A stretch of DNA of 64,000 nucleotides from assembly GCA_051867875.1 (NCBI GenBank), contig JBJDZG010000001.1, forward strand, positions 30,623 to 94,622. Direction: 5' to 3'. The position numbers and the translations under genes were made by a program. This DNA is from RGIG4608 sp051867875 (lineage in GTDB: Bacteria > Bacillota > Clostridia > Oscillospirales > CAG-272). Positions 8,489 through 16,514 of this stretch are shown here, piece after piece. The number at the start of each line of letters is the position of its first letter. Position 1 is the first letter of the stretch. The notes under the pieces were generated by a model that did not search any database, was not told where the DNA came from, and saw only the letters and a list, made by a program, of their open reading frames with translations.

Positions 8489-9667
8489 ATGAGCGGAAAT
8501 TATCTTTTGCACAGTGAAATTGCGGAAAAATTGTACTTTGATTGCGTAAAGAATATACCCACGGTAGATTTTTGCTCTCAAATTTCCGCACCGTACTTAA
8601 AAGAGAACAAAGTTTATAATAATATCGCCGAAGCGTGGCTGATAAACGACTCCGAAAAACTCTCGGCTATGAGAAAGTGCGGAGTAGAGGAGAAATACAC
8701 CGTCGGCAACTCCTCGGATTATGAAAAATTCAAGGAATTTTCCCGAATACTTCCGAGATTTGCAGGACACCCGCTGTATTTGCTCTCGCATATCGAACTC
8801 AGAACGTTCTTTGACTGCGAGCTGTTCATAAATGAGAAGAACTGTGATGCTATATGGTGCGCGGCAAATGAGTATATCGCTCAAAATGCGCTCACACCGC
8901 GCAAATGCCTTGAAAAAGCAAATGTCGCTATGCTTTTTCGCCCTGCGGAAGCTTCCGAGTCGCTTTGTGGCTTGGGAGAAGATATAAATCCTGTTTTCAA
9001 GGCTTCGGGACTTTTCCGTGTTGAAAGCGCGTCTTTTATTAACGAAATCAACGAACTTGCAAAGTGTTCAGGTGTAAAGATAGAGGACCTTTCTTCTCTT
9101 GAAAGAGCACTTGAAAAGCGCATCTGCGATTTTTCGCAGCACGGTTGTACCTTGGCTGTATTTGAAGCCTATGAACTCGAATATTTTGTAAAACCAAATC
9201 AATACGAGGCAAATCAGGCGTTTGTCAAAGTACTGAGGGGCGAAGCGCTCAGCGAGAGAGAAATGTCCGTATATAAATCCCAGCTCGTGCGTATTCTCGC
9301 TATGCTCTATAAAAAGTCAGGCTTTGGCACACTTGTCCATTCTGCTCCCGACAAAGCAGAGGAGGCACTGTCCTATCTTAAAGCAAACGGGATTTGCCCA
9401 AAATACGCCTTTTGTGCCCGTTTTGAACTTGGTGAAACAGATGAACACCTTGAAACAAAAATACGTTTATACGCAAAAAATGAGCCTCTGGGCAACGCAA
9501 TTTGCTTTGCAGAGGGTGTAAACTTGGCGAAACACGACTATTTTAAGAGAGTGCTTTGCGATATCTTCGCGCGAATGACAGAAAACGGAGAATTTGAAAA
9601 TAACCTGTCCCTTGCCGCGAAAATAATTGAAAAAATGTTGTATTCAAATATAAAGGAGCTTTTATGA
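8489..9667 (+). CDS. Degenerate uronate isomerase (UxaC) homologue lacking catalytic residues
   Basis: The protein aligns with uronate isomerase along its whole length: HPLYLLSHIELR matches the family NPLYHWTHLELR, then LEKRICDFSQHGC, LRGEALSEREM, and the C-terminal HDYFKRVLCDIFARM...NNLSLAAKIIEKMLYSN. The active site is gone, however. The HxH metal motif (DYHCH in E. coli) reads D27-F-C-S-Q31; the TTDDP motif reads FRPAEA; the SDH motif after HGC reads AVFEAYE; and the segment with GWWFND is missing. It is 392 aa against about 470. The frame is open, so it is probably expressed with a changed role rather than being a fresh pseudogene. GAAAGGGG lies 8 nt before ATG 8489, preferred over GTG 8480. 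Confidence 0.75.
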   Translation: MSGNYLLHSEIAEKLYFDCVKNIPTVDFCSQISAPYLKENKVYNNIAEAWLINDSEKLSAMRKCGVEEKYTVGNSSDYEKFKEFSRILPRFAGHPLYLLSHIELRTFFDCELFINEKNCDAIWCAANEYIAQNALTPRKCLEKANVAMLFRPAEASESLCGLGEDINPVFKASGLFRVESASFINEINELAKCSGVKIEDLSSLERALEKRICDFSQHGCTLAVFEAYELEYFVKPNQYEANQAFVKVLRGEALSEREMSVYKSQLVRILAMLYKKSGFGTLVHSAPDKAEEALSYLKANGICPKYAFCARFELGETDEHLETKIRLYAKNEPLGNAICFAEGVNLAKHDYFKRVLCDIFARMTENGEFENNLSLAAKIIEKMLYSNIKELL

Positions 9668-9714
9668 GTATTATAAATATTTTCTCCTTATTTGATATTT
9701 TTCATATTATATAA
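9664..9714 (+). CDS. Possible 16-residue ORF coupled to the UxaC-like gene
   Basis: AAAGGAG (9652-9658) sits 5 nt before ATG 9664, which overlaps the previous stop as ATGA. The reading MSIINIFSLFDIFHII ends at TAA 9714. It may be a short hydrophobic peptide or the surviving 5' end of a deleted gene. Nothing else supports expression. Confidence 0.3.
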   Translation: MSIINIFSLFDIFHII

Positions 9715-9718
9715 AAAA

Positions 9719-9742
9719 GCCCGCGAGTTTTAACTCGCGGGC
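9719..9742 (-). terminator. Bidirectional terminator, UxaC-like gene and hydrolase
   Basis: GCCCGCGAG (9719-9727) pairs with CTCGCGGGC (9734-9742); on the minus strand the stem is followed by TTTTTTATAT, on the plus strand by a weaker AATATTTTATTTTT. Confidence 0.88.
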
Positions 9743-9748
9743 AATATT

Positions 9749-10666
9749 TTATTTTTCTATAAATTTAAGTATATCCGAGGTAGCTTCCTCCCTCGCACTG
9801 TCGTTGAGAATTTCGTGACGGTTGTTTGGATAGAGCTTGGCAGTAACGTCAGCACCGTTTTCTTTAAGCTTCTTTTCAATCGCGCGAATACCTTTTCCGA
9901 AATCGCCTACGGGGTCGTCTTCGCCCGATAGGAGCAATATCGGCATCTTTTTTGCAACGTCCTTAAACCAAGCGTCCTTGTTGCAGGCGCGGTTGATGGA
10001 TATGAGGTCGTGCAGAGCGGAAACGGTGAATTTGAAAGTGCAGAATTTATCCGCAGCATATATTTCGCGCACTGATTTGTCTTTTGTCAACCAGGAGAGA
10101 GCGTCGTTTTCGCTTTTGAACTTATCGTTGTATGAGCCGAAGGCAAGGGATTCAAGAAGGGGAGAGTGATAACGCTCGCCCTTGAATAAACGTACGGTTT
10201 TGCACGCGAAAATACCAATACCCGCCACGTGATTAGGACCGCCCGTACCCATTATTATAAGCTTTTTCGGCGTTATGTATTTCTGGACAGCCATTCTTAC
10301 TATAAAGGAGCCCATGCTGTGTCCCATGAGATAGTACGGGTGCTCACCGTATTCCGAGATAACGGCGTCCGCAAATTGCTTTACATCACGGGCGAGAAAA
10401 TCGTCGCCGTCACGCGAAGCGATAAAACCGAGCTCACTGTCGTCTTTCGCTGTATGACCGTGTCCGAGGTTGTCGTAACCGAAAGTAAGATAACCCTCTT
10501 TTGCGAGCGTGCTCATAAAGCAGTCGTATCTTCTGATATGCTCCGTCATTCCGTGAACGACGTGGAAGTAGCCCCTTATCTCCCCGTCGGGAATGTATAC
10601 CTTTCCGGCGAGTGCGTGCACGCCGTCGGAGGACGTAACCTTCTTATCAATAACCTTGTAATTCAT
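9749..10666 (-). CDS. Alpha/beta hydrolase, monoacylglycerol lipase-like
   Basis: A 305-residue cytoplasmic serine hydrolase of the MGL/PldB type. It has the oxyanion HGM motif (38-40), nucleophile elbow GHSMG with S117, an acidic SGEDDPVG and a late His in NNRHEIL. The start at 10666 follows AAGGAG; the longer reading upstream runs into glpK and lacks a ribosome site. It lies 10 nt after glpK in the same direction, so a role in releasing glycerol from monoacylglycerols for phosphorylation by GlpK is a reasonable inference. Confidence 0.85.
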   Translation of the reverse strand: MNYKVIDKKVTSSDGVHALAGKVYIPDGEIRGYFHVVHGMTEHIRRYDCFMSTLAKEGYLTFGYDNLGHGHTAKDDSELGFIASRDGDDFLARDVKQFADAVISEYGEHPYYLMGHSMGSFIVRMAVQKYITPKKLIIMGTGGPNHVAGIGIFACKTVRLFKGERYHSPLLESLAFGSYNDKFKSENDALSWLTKDKSVREIYAADKFCTFKFTVSALHDLISINRACNKDAWFKDVAKKMPILLLSGEDDPVGDFGKGIRAIEKKLKENGADVTAKLYPNNRHEILNDSAREEATSDILKFIEK

Positions 10667-10676
10667 AACTGCTCCT

Positions 10677-12158
10677 TCAGAATTTTTGGCAAGCGCCGAT
10701 TGCCTTTGACCAACCGTCAAGAAGCTCGCGGCGTCTTGCTTCATCTATTGCGGGTAAGAATGAATCCTTGCCCGTGATTATCGTTTTAAGCTCCTCTCTG
10801 TCCTTGAAGAAACCAACAGCAAGACCTGCGAGAAATGCAGCGCCTTGAGCGGTGGCTTCCGTCAGCTCCGGACGGATTACCTCAACATTTGAAATATCGC
10901 TCTGGAATTGCATAAGGAAATTGTTGGCAGACGCACCGCCGTCAACCTTGAGAGAGCTTAGATGGCGTCCTGTGTCGGCTTCCATAGCGGAGATGACGTC
11001 CTCGGACTGATAAGCTATGGATTCAAGAGAAGCGCGGATAATATGATTCATATTTGAGCCCCTCGTAAGACCCGTAATAATTCCTCTTGCGTGCATATCC
11101 CAATGAGGAGCGCCAAGGCCTGCGAAAGCGGGGACGAGATAAACTCCGCCGCTGTCCCTGACCTTGCGCGCAAAATATTCGCTGTCCTTCGATTCGTGAA
11201 TTACTTTGAGCTCGTCGCGCAGCCACTGAATGACCGCACCGCCGACGAATACCGAGCCTTCAAGTGCGTATTCCGTCGGTCTGCCTTTTTCCGTTGCGGC
11301 AACGGTGGTAATAAGACCGTGCTTTGAACTGATTCTTCGGTTGCCCGTGTGAGCGAGAAGGAAGCAACCCGTTCCATAGGTGTTTTTAGCCTCTCCGTCG
11401 GCAAAACAGCACTGACCGAAAAGAGCCGCCTGCTGGTCGCCTGCAATTCCGCAAATCGGAACCGAATTGCCCATAATATTTACGTATCCGTATATTTCAC
11501 TGCTTGAACAGATGGTAGGGAGCATAGACTCGGGAATATCGAGTATTTCGAGAAGTTTTTTGTCCCAAACTCCGTTTTCAATGTCATAAAGCATCGTTCT
11601 TGAAGCATTCGTCGCGTCGGTTACGTGGATTTTGCCGTCGGTAAGCTTCCAAATGAGCCAGGTGTCAACCGTACCGAAAAGGAGCTCTCCGCGCTCTGCC
11701 ATCTCGCGTGCGCCCTCAACATTGTCAAGTATCCATTTGATTTTAGTAGCACTGAAATATGCGTCAATGCGAAGACCGGTAGTCTTTTGTATGTAATCGG
11801 AATAACCCGCACGTATAAGAGAGTCGCAGATATCGGAAGTTCTTCTGCATTGCCAGACTATCGCGTTGTATATGGGCTTGCCCGTGAGCTTGTTCCAGAT
11901 GATTGTCGTTTCTCGCTGATTTGTGATACCGATTCCGGCTATTTCATCGCTTGAAATGCCGCTTTTTGCGATACATTCAGTAAGCGTTGCATACTGATTT
12001 GCGTATATTTCCATCGGGTCCTGCTCAACCCAACCGGGGTGAGGGTAGTATTGCGTAAATTCGTGCTGAGATGAAGAAACGATATTGCACTCGCGGTCAA
12101 ATAAAATGCTCCTTGCGCTCGTCGTGCCCTCATCAAGAGCCAAAACGTATTTTTTCAT
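10677..12158 (-). CDS. glpK: Glycerol kinase
   Basis: Phosphorylates glycerol to sn-glycerol-3-phosphate. The 493-residue protein carries the FGGY N-terminal phosphate loop (ALDEGTTSARSILFD), GWVEQDP, GITNQRETT, GIAGDQQAALFGQ and FVPAFAGLGAPHWD-type signatures, at normal length. ATG 12158 is preferred to TTG 12179 because GGAG lies 5 nt upstream. No glpF or glpD is next to it; instead a lipase-like hydrolase follows. It diverges from the spoIIIA operon. Confidence 0.96.
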   Translation of the reverse strand: MKKYVLALDEGTTSARSILFDRECNIVSSSQHEFTQYYPHPGWVEQDPMEIYANQYATLTECIAKSGISSDEIAGIGITNQRETTIIWNKLTGKPIYNAIVWQCRRTSDICDSLIRAGYSDYIQKTTGLRIDAYFSATKIKWILDNVEGAREMAERGELLFGTVDTWLIWKLTDGKIHVTDATNASRTMLYDIENGVWDKKLLEILDIPESMLPTICSSSEIYGYVNIMGNSVPICGIAGDQQAALFGQCCFADGEAKNTYGTGCFLLAHTGNRRISSKHGLITTVAATEKGRPTEYALEGSVFVGGAVIQWLRDELKVIHESKDSEYFARKVRDSGGVYLVPAFAGLGAPHWDMHARGIITGLTRGSNMNHIIRASLESIAYQSEDVISAMEADTGRHLSSLKVDGGASANNFLMQFQSDISNVEVIRPELTEATAQGAAFLAGLAVGFFKDREELKTIITGKDSFLPAIDEARRRELLDGWSKAIGACQKF

Positions 12159-12198
12159 AAATGCTCCGTCCTTTCGCAAATGACATCTTGATATATAG

Positions 12199-12227
12199 AT
12201 ATTACCACAAAATTAACAATAATTCAA
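12199..12227 (-). promoter_or_regulatory. Promoter for glpK
   Basis: Minus strand TTGAAT (12227-12222), 17 nt, TAATAT (12204-12199), with TGG before the -10. Confidence 0.65.
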
Positions 12228-12249
12228 TACTAAAAATCCTATTTTTTGT

Positions 12250-12279
12250 GTAATATTTGATTTTTTTGATGAATATATT
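12250..12279 (+). promoter_or_regulatory. Candidate sigma-E promoter of the spoIIIA operon
   Basis: GTAATATT (12250-12257) matches 7 of 8 of the sigma-E -35 (GTCATATT); 14 nt later AATATATT (12272-12279) matches 5 of 8 of CATACAAT. Transcription would start near 12287, just before GGAGG. In Bacillus this operon is sigma-E driven; here the -10 is only fair. Confidence 0.42.
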
Positions 12280-12303
12280 TTTAACAAAAGCGGAGGAAGT
12301 AAA

Positions 12304-13185
12304 ATGGACAAGATTTTATACGGAGTTTTGCCTCGCAGATTTCTCTCGGAGATAGAAGAAATCGAAAACGAAAGCGGATTTATCGAGGAAATACGCATAA
12401 GACGTGGAAGACAGGCATACATAGTTATATCGGGAGAGAACAGACTGCTCAACCTTGTCGCGGAGGATTTTGAAATGCAAAATATTCTTCAATGCCTGTC
12501 CCGCGGTTCGCTCTACGCTTTCAGGGATACCATTATGAACGGATATATCTCGCTCGGCGACGGCTTGCGCGTAGGGGTGATAGGGAGAGCAGGCATCGAG
12601 GCGGGCGATGTCGTCGGAATTTACGACGTGAGCGAATTTTCGTTCAGACTTCCGAATAGAATTAAGATAAAATGCAGGGAACTGATAAACCTTATTATCG
12701 GGGCTGACAAGCTATCCTCTGTGCTTATATATTCACCGCCGGGGGTGGGGAAGACCACGCTCCTGCGAAATATCATAAAAGAGCTCTCTTCGGGCATACA
12801 CGCCCTGCGTATCGGAGTAATTGACAGTCGGGGCGAGCTCGCTTTCGGGCTTGAACAAACGGACTTGCTTGTAAGTATACTTTCGCTTTATCCGAGAAAG
12901 CTCGGAATAGAGATAGCAGTAAGAACTATGAATGCACAGCTCATAGCCTGCGACGAGATAGGCGATGAGCGCGACGCATCTGCAATAATTGACGCGCAGG
13001 TCGCGGGAGTCCCGCTCGTAGCGACCGCTCACGGAAGCAGCTTAAAGGACATATTTTCCCACACGGGTATAAGAAATCTTCACAGAGCGGGAATTTTTGA
13101 TTATTACGTCGGAATAGAGCGGGGGGATGACCTTGATTTCATTTACACGGTAAATACAAGAGAGGAGGCTGACGCTTATACTTAA
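12304..13185 (+). CDS. spoIIIAA: Stage III sporulation protein AA, ATPase
   Basis: The mother-cell ATPase of the SpoIIIA-SpoIIQ channel, related to type II/IV secretion ATPases. The 293-residue protein has Walker A SPPGVGKTT with K150 and Walker B LIACDEIG. GGAGG precedes the ATG. It is the first of eight genes in the classical order AA-AH. Confidence 0.96.
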   Translation: MDKILYGVLPRRFLSEIEEIENESGFIEEIRIRRGRQAYIVISGENRLLNLVAEDFEMQNILQCLSRGSLYAFRDTIMNGYISLGDGLRVGVIGRAGIEAGDVVGIYDVSEFSFRLPNRIKIKCRELINLIIGADKLSSVLIYSPPGVGKTTLLRNIIKELSSGIHALRIGVIDSRGELAFGLEQTDLLVSILSLYPRKLGIEIAVRTMNAQLIACDEIGDERDASAIIDAQVAGVPLVATAHGSSLKDIFSHTGIRNLHRAGIFDYYVGIERGDDLDFIYTVNTREEADAYT

Positions 13186-13654
13186 ACTTGTCGGAGGGTT
13201 TTTGATAGTGATATCGAGCCTTGTTTTTTATTACGATATTCAGACTTATCAAAAGAAAAAGCAGAAACAGCTCGGGGCATATATCACGCTCATCGGGCAT
13301 ATAAAAAATCAGGTGGAGTGCTATCTTTTGCCCATTGACGAAATACTTTTGTCCCTTGATAAAAAACTGCTCTTTGAATGTACGGATTCACCCGTAAAGC
13401 AGGTCAGAACGCTTGAAGAAATAATCTCCGCGTCAAATTTTTATATGGACGGAGAATGCATCTCTCTTGTTGAAAAATTTGCAAACGAGTTCGGCACTGC
13501 TTACAGAGCGGAACAACTGCATTCTTGCGAGTATTATCTCTCGGAGCTCAAAGGACAAATGAGAAAGCTAAAAGAAAACAACGCAAAAGAGAGAAAAGTG
13601 CATCTTGCGCTCTGCCTCTGTGCATCACTGTCAATTGTGCTGTTGCTTATATAA
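13178..13654 (+). CDS. spoIIIAB: Stage III sporulation protein AB, start codon uncertain
   Basis: The product is a membrane-anchored channel component with a type II secretion F-like cytoplasmic helical part. The reading frame upstream of the first ordinary start (TTG 13202) encodes LKLVGGFLIVISSLVFYY, the expected N-terminal membrane helix, so the TTG start would cut the helix in half. AGGAGG at 13163-13168 is 9 nt before ATA 13178, which would give M-L-K-L-V-G-G, the family N-terminus, and an 8-nt overlap with spoIIIAA. CTG 13169 is too close to the ribosome site. A rare AUA start is therefore my best reading, with TTG 13202 the conservative alternative. A C-terminal helix (LALCLCASLSIVLLLI) is also present. 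Confidence 0.85.
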   Translation: MLKLVGGFLIVISSLVFYYDIQTYQKKKQKQLGAYITLIGHIKNQVECYLLPIDEILLSLDKKLLFECTDSPVKQVRTLEEIISASNFYMDGECISLVEKFANEFGTAYRAEQLHSCEYYLSELKGQMRKLKENNAKERKVHLALCLCASLSIVLLLI

Positions 13655-13677
13655 AGGATAAAAAGAAAGGAATCTTT

Positions 13678-13872
13678 ATGGAACTCGGACTTATACTTAA
13701 AATTGCGGGCGTGGGCTTTATAGTGTCCGTCGTCGCACAGATACTTAATAAATCGGGGCGCGACGAGCAGGGGCTGATGATTATAATCGCAGGGCTTATA
13801 CTTGTATTTTTCATTCTCGTCGGAGAGATGGAAGACCTCTTCGACAGAATAAAGGACGTGTTTGAGCTTTGA
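13678..13872 (+). CDS. spoIIIAC: Stage III sporulation protein AC
   Basis: A 64-residue two-helix membrane protein (LILKIAGVGFIVSVVAQIL and GLMIIIAGLILVFFIL) with the family's NKSGRDEQG loop. GAAAGG precedes ATG 13678. Its stop overlaps the TTG start of spoIIIAD. Confidence 0.93.
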   Translation: MELGLILKIAGVGFIVSVVAQILNKSGRDEQGLMIIIAGLILVFFILVGEMEDLFDRIKDVFEL

Positions 13873-14258
13873 GTGACAGCGTAAAGATTTGTGCATTCGG
13901 AATAATATGCGCGGTGATATGCGTCTTTGTAAAGCACTACCGAGAGGAATTTCTCATTCCGTCAAGACTCGCTGCCGTTGTCGCCGTTTTCGGAGCAATA
14001 ATGCTGATGCTCTCACCGCTTCTGAGGTATTTGCGAAATATTATGGGACAAGCACTGCCCCTTGAATATATGGAGCTCGTCTTAAAGGCACTCGCTATTG
14101 CTTATATGACGCAGATATCGAGCGAGCTATGCCGCGACTGCGGGGAGGGAAATATAGCGTCGTGTATTGATACAGTCGGAAAAATCGAAATAATTCTTAT
14201 CAGCCTGCCGTTGCTTGAAGAAATAATCGAAATGTCAAAGGAGCTGATGGTATGGTAA
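13869..14258 (+). CDS. spoIIIAD: Stage III sporulation protein AD
   Basis: A 129-residue protein with several membrane helices, the fourth component of the channel. It begins at TTG 13869, overlapping the spoIIIAC stop by four bases (TTGA). There is no strong ribosome site (nearest AAAGGA 12 nt away), so translation probably depends on coupling. It overlaps spoIIIAE by seven bases. Confidence 0.92.
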   Translation: MSDSVKICAFGIICAVICVFVKHYREEFLIPSRLAAVVAVFGAIMLMLSPLLRYLRNIMGQALPLEYMELVLKALAIAYMTQISSELCRDCGEGNIASCIDTVGKIEIILISLPLLEEIIEMSKELMVW

Positions 14259-15388
14259 AAAAACTGCTTGTTCTTGCATTGACTCTGATATTGATTGGCG
14301 TCAGTCCTATGGGCGTTAGCGCAGAGGAAGAAGATACCCTGCCCGATGAATACGAGGATTTCACGGACGGAATACCGTCAGATATTGCCGACCTTTTGCC
14401 AGACGGAATTTTCTCGGACAGGACGGACGACGTAATAGGTGCGGTAGAGGAACTTACTTCGTGGGAATACATACTGAATACGGTTTTAGATATCCTCGGC
14501 GTAAGTATAAGAGCGGTGGTAAGGGCACTTGCAAGCATTACTGCCTTGCTCGTCATTTGCTCACTTCTTAATATGTTCAAAAAAAGTATTCAAAACGAGG
14601 CACTTGACAACGTTCTCTCACTGATAAGCGGAGCGGTGATGGCGGCGTCCGTTCTGGAAATATCGAGAGCGCCCATTGAAAGGGCTATGGAGTCTTTTGA
14701 ACAAATGAAAATCTTTGTGAACACAATGTCGCCGCTCATCTGCTCAATGTACGCCATGGGTGGAAATATATCAAGTGCCATCGTGCACAATTACGGGCTC
14801 ATCGTATTCTTATCAATACTTGAAAACGTGTGTATACTTTCGCTTCAGCTTATAATAGGCGTCTGTATGGCGCTTATAATTGCATCGTCGTTTATGCACG
14901 ACAATAGTCTGATAGGGCTGAACAACGCGATAAAAAAGACGTTCACCTTTTTCGTGGGATTTATAATGCTTATCTTTACGAGCGTAATATCAACTCAAAG
15001 CCTGCTTGCGAGCAAAGCGGATACCCTATCCTCGAAAACGGCAAAGCTCCTCGCAAGTCAGATGATACCGCTCGTCGGCTCAACTCTCGGCGAATCGTTA
15101 CGCACAGCGGGGGCGAGCATTGAATATCTTCGCACAAATATCGGAATAGTGATAATTATAATCCTTGTTTTGATGATACTGCCAACGCTTTTGTCGGTGG
15201 GGCTGTACAGACTCGTTTTCGTACTCGCAAACGGAATTGCGGGCTTGCTCGGCTGTGAGCGAGAGGGAAAGCTCGTGCTTGAAATTTCAAGCCTTTACGG
15301 CTACGTTCTCGCCATTTTTGCAATATGCTCGGTGATACTTCTGTTTCTCGTGACGGTATTTGCTAAATGTGCTTCTCCCTTGTCGTGA
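14252..15388 (+). CDS. spoIIIAE: Stage III sporulation protein AE
   Basis: The large polytopic membrane component of the channel. A cleavable-looking signal (KKLLVLALTLILIGVSPMGVSA) is followed by an acidic stretch and then about seven to eight hydrophobic segments. At 378 residues it is family length. Its start overlaps the end of spoIIIAD. Confidence 0.95.
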   Translation: MVKKLLVLALTLILIGVSPMGVSAEEEDTLPDEYEDFTDGIPSDIADLLPDGIFSDRTDDVIGAVEELTSWEYILNTVLDILGVSIRAVVRALASITALLVICSLLNMFKKSIQNEALDNVLSLISGAVMAASVLEISRAPIERAMESFEQMKIFVNTMSPLICSMYAMGGNISSAIVHNYGLIVFLSILENVCILSLQLIIGVCMALIIASSFMHDNSLIGLNNAIKKTFTFFVGFIMLIFTSVISTQSLLASKADTLSSKTAKLLASQMIPLVGSTLGESLRTAGASIEYLRTNIGIVIIIILVLMILPTLLSVGLYRLVFVLANGIAGLLGCEREGKLVLEISSLYGYVLAIFAICSVILLFLVTVFAKCASPLS

Positions 15389-15397
15389 GGTGATAAT

Positions 15398-15928
15398 ATG
15401 AGAGATTATTTGTTGGGAGTAGTTATCGTGTCAATGATTATGGGCGTTTTCGAGATAATCGCACCAAAGCACAGGGGAATAGAGAAATACACTAAAACCA
15501 TCGGCTTGCTATGTATTCTCTGCGTTGCAGCAGCCCCGTTCAAGGAAATCCTCGGCAATATAAACGATAACTTTTTCGGCTCGCTTAAAGACGAAATACT
15601 TGACGGAGCGGAAGACAATAGGGACGGCTATAACGATATTCTGAACGAATATCTGAACGATTTTTCGCAAAACGAATTTATTTCACAGATAAAAGAGATA
15701 TTAAACGAACAATTCGCTATTCCCGCCGACGAGTGCGAAATAGATATTACAACTTCGACGGAATCGGGTAACTTAAAAGTAGATAGTATGCAAATATTGC
15801 TCAACGGTCGGTCGGTATTCAAAAATCCGTACACTATTGAGGAATATTTCAATAAATTGCTTGACTGCGAATGTCAGGTATTAATAAATAAAATAGGAGG
15901 TTTTAGTGGAAAAAGAAAGGAAAAATAA
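15398..15928 (+). CDS. spoIIIAF: Stage III sporulation protein AF
   Basis: Two N-terminal membrane helices (residues about 3-20 and 34-50) followed by a soluble ring-building-motif-like domain exposed between the two membranes. 176 residues. GAGGTGATA precedes the ATG. Its 3' end overlaps spoIIIAG by 23 bases. Confidence 0.93.
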   Translation: MRDYLLGVVIVSMIMGVFEIIAPKHRGIEKYTKTIGLLCILCVAAAPFKEILGNINDNFFGSLKDEILDGAEDNRDGYNDILNEYLNDFSQNEFISQIKEILNEQFAIPADECEIDITTSTESGNLKVDSMQILLNGRSVFKNPYTIEEYFNKLLDCECQVLINKIGGFSGKRKEK

Positions 15929-16430
15929 GCAGATAGGTCTACTCGGATTTCTCAGCGACAAAAAGAGCACTTTTATCATAATTTTGCTTTTGCTTGCAGG
16001 ACTTCTGCTTTTGCTCGTTCCGGGCACGGGTGCTTCAAAAAAGACCTATGACAATAATGAAGCAAGACTGAATGAGTATGCAGCGAGCCTTGAAGGCAAA
16101 ATAGCGGAGCTCTGCTCGTGCGTAAAGGGAGTTTCGTCGGTAAAGGTGACAGTGTATTTCGATACGGGCTTTGAAACGGTCTACGCTTATAACGAGGAGA
16201 ACAAGACCACGTCAAGCGGTACTAATTCCGAGAAAAAATACGTTACGGTAGGCTCCGGAAATGATGAAAGTATGGTGCTCGTCGTCGAGAAAATGCCGAA
16301 TATCTGCGGTGTGGCCATCGTTTGCAGAGGAGGTGGGGACGCATATATCTCGCGTGAGATAGTCAATCTCATCTCGTCGGCGTACGGTGTGCCGAAGAAC
16401 AAAATTTACGTTGCCGAGGGCAAAAATTGA
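15906..16430 (+). CDS. spoIIIAG: Stage III sporulation protein AG
   Basis: A single membrane helix (FIIILLLLAGLLLLLV) and an extracytoplasmic domain that in Bacillus forms a 30-subunit ring. The start is GTG 15906, with AGGAGG at 15895-15900. 174 residues. The gene is read inside the end of spoIIIAF. Confidence 0.93.
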   Translation: MEKERKNKQIGLLGFLSDKKSTFIIILLLLAGLLLLLVPGTGASKKTYDNNEARLNEYAASLEGKIAELCSCVKGVSSVKVTVYFDTGFETVYAYNEENKTTSSGTNSEKKYVTVGSGNDESMVLVVEKMPNICGVAIVCRGGGDAYISREIVNLISSAYGVPKNKIYVAEGKN

Positions 16431-16437
16431 ACAAATT

Positions 16438-16483
16438 GAACATTATATGTTCTAAAAGTGAAAAGTGTGCTATATACATATAG
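16438..16483 (+). promoter_or_regulatory. Two short palindromes between spoIIIAG and spoIIIAH
   Basis: GAACAT-TAT-ATGTTC (16438-16452) and CTATAT-AC-ATATAG (16470-16483) are perfect dyads in an 84-nt gap within an otherwise tightly packed operon. They could mark an extra control point or RNA structure before spoIIIAH. No known operator fits. Confidence 0.35.
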
Positions 16484-16514
16484 TGTACTTCAAGAAAATG
16501 GGAGGATTTAATCT

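Noticed and set aside
16438..16452. LexA box before spoIIIAH
   Set aside because: GAAC and GTTC are separated by seven bases rather than four, and the gene has no SOS link.
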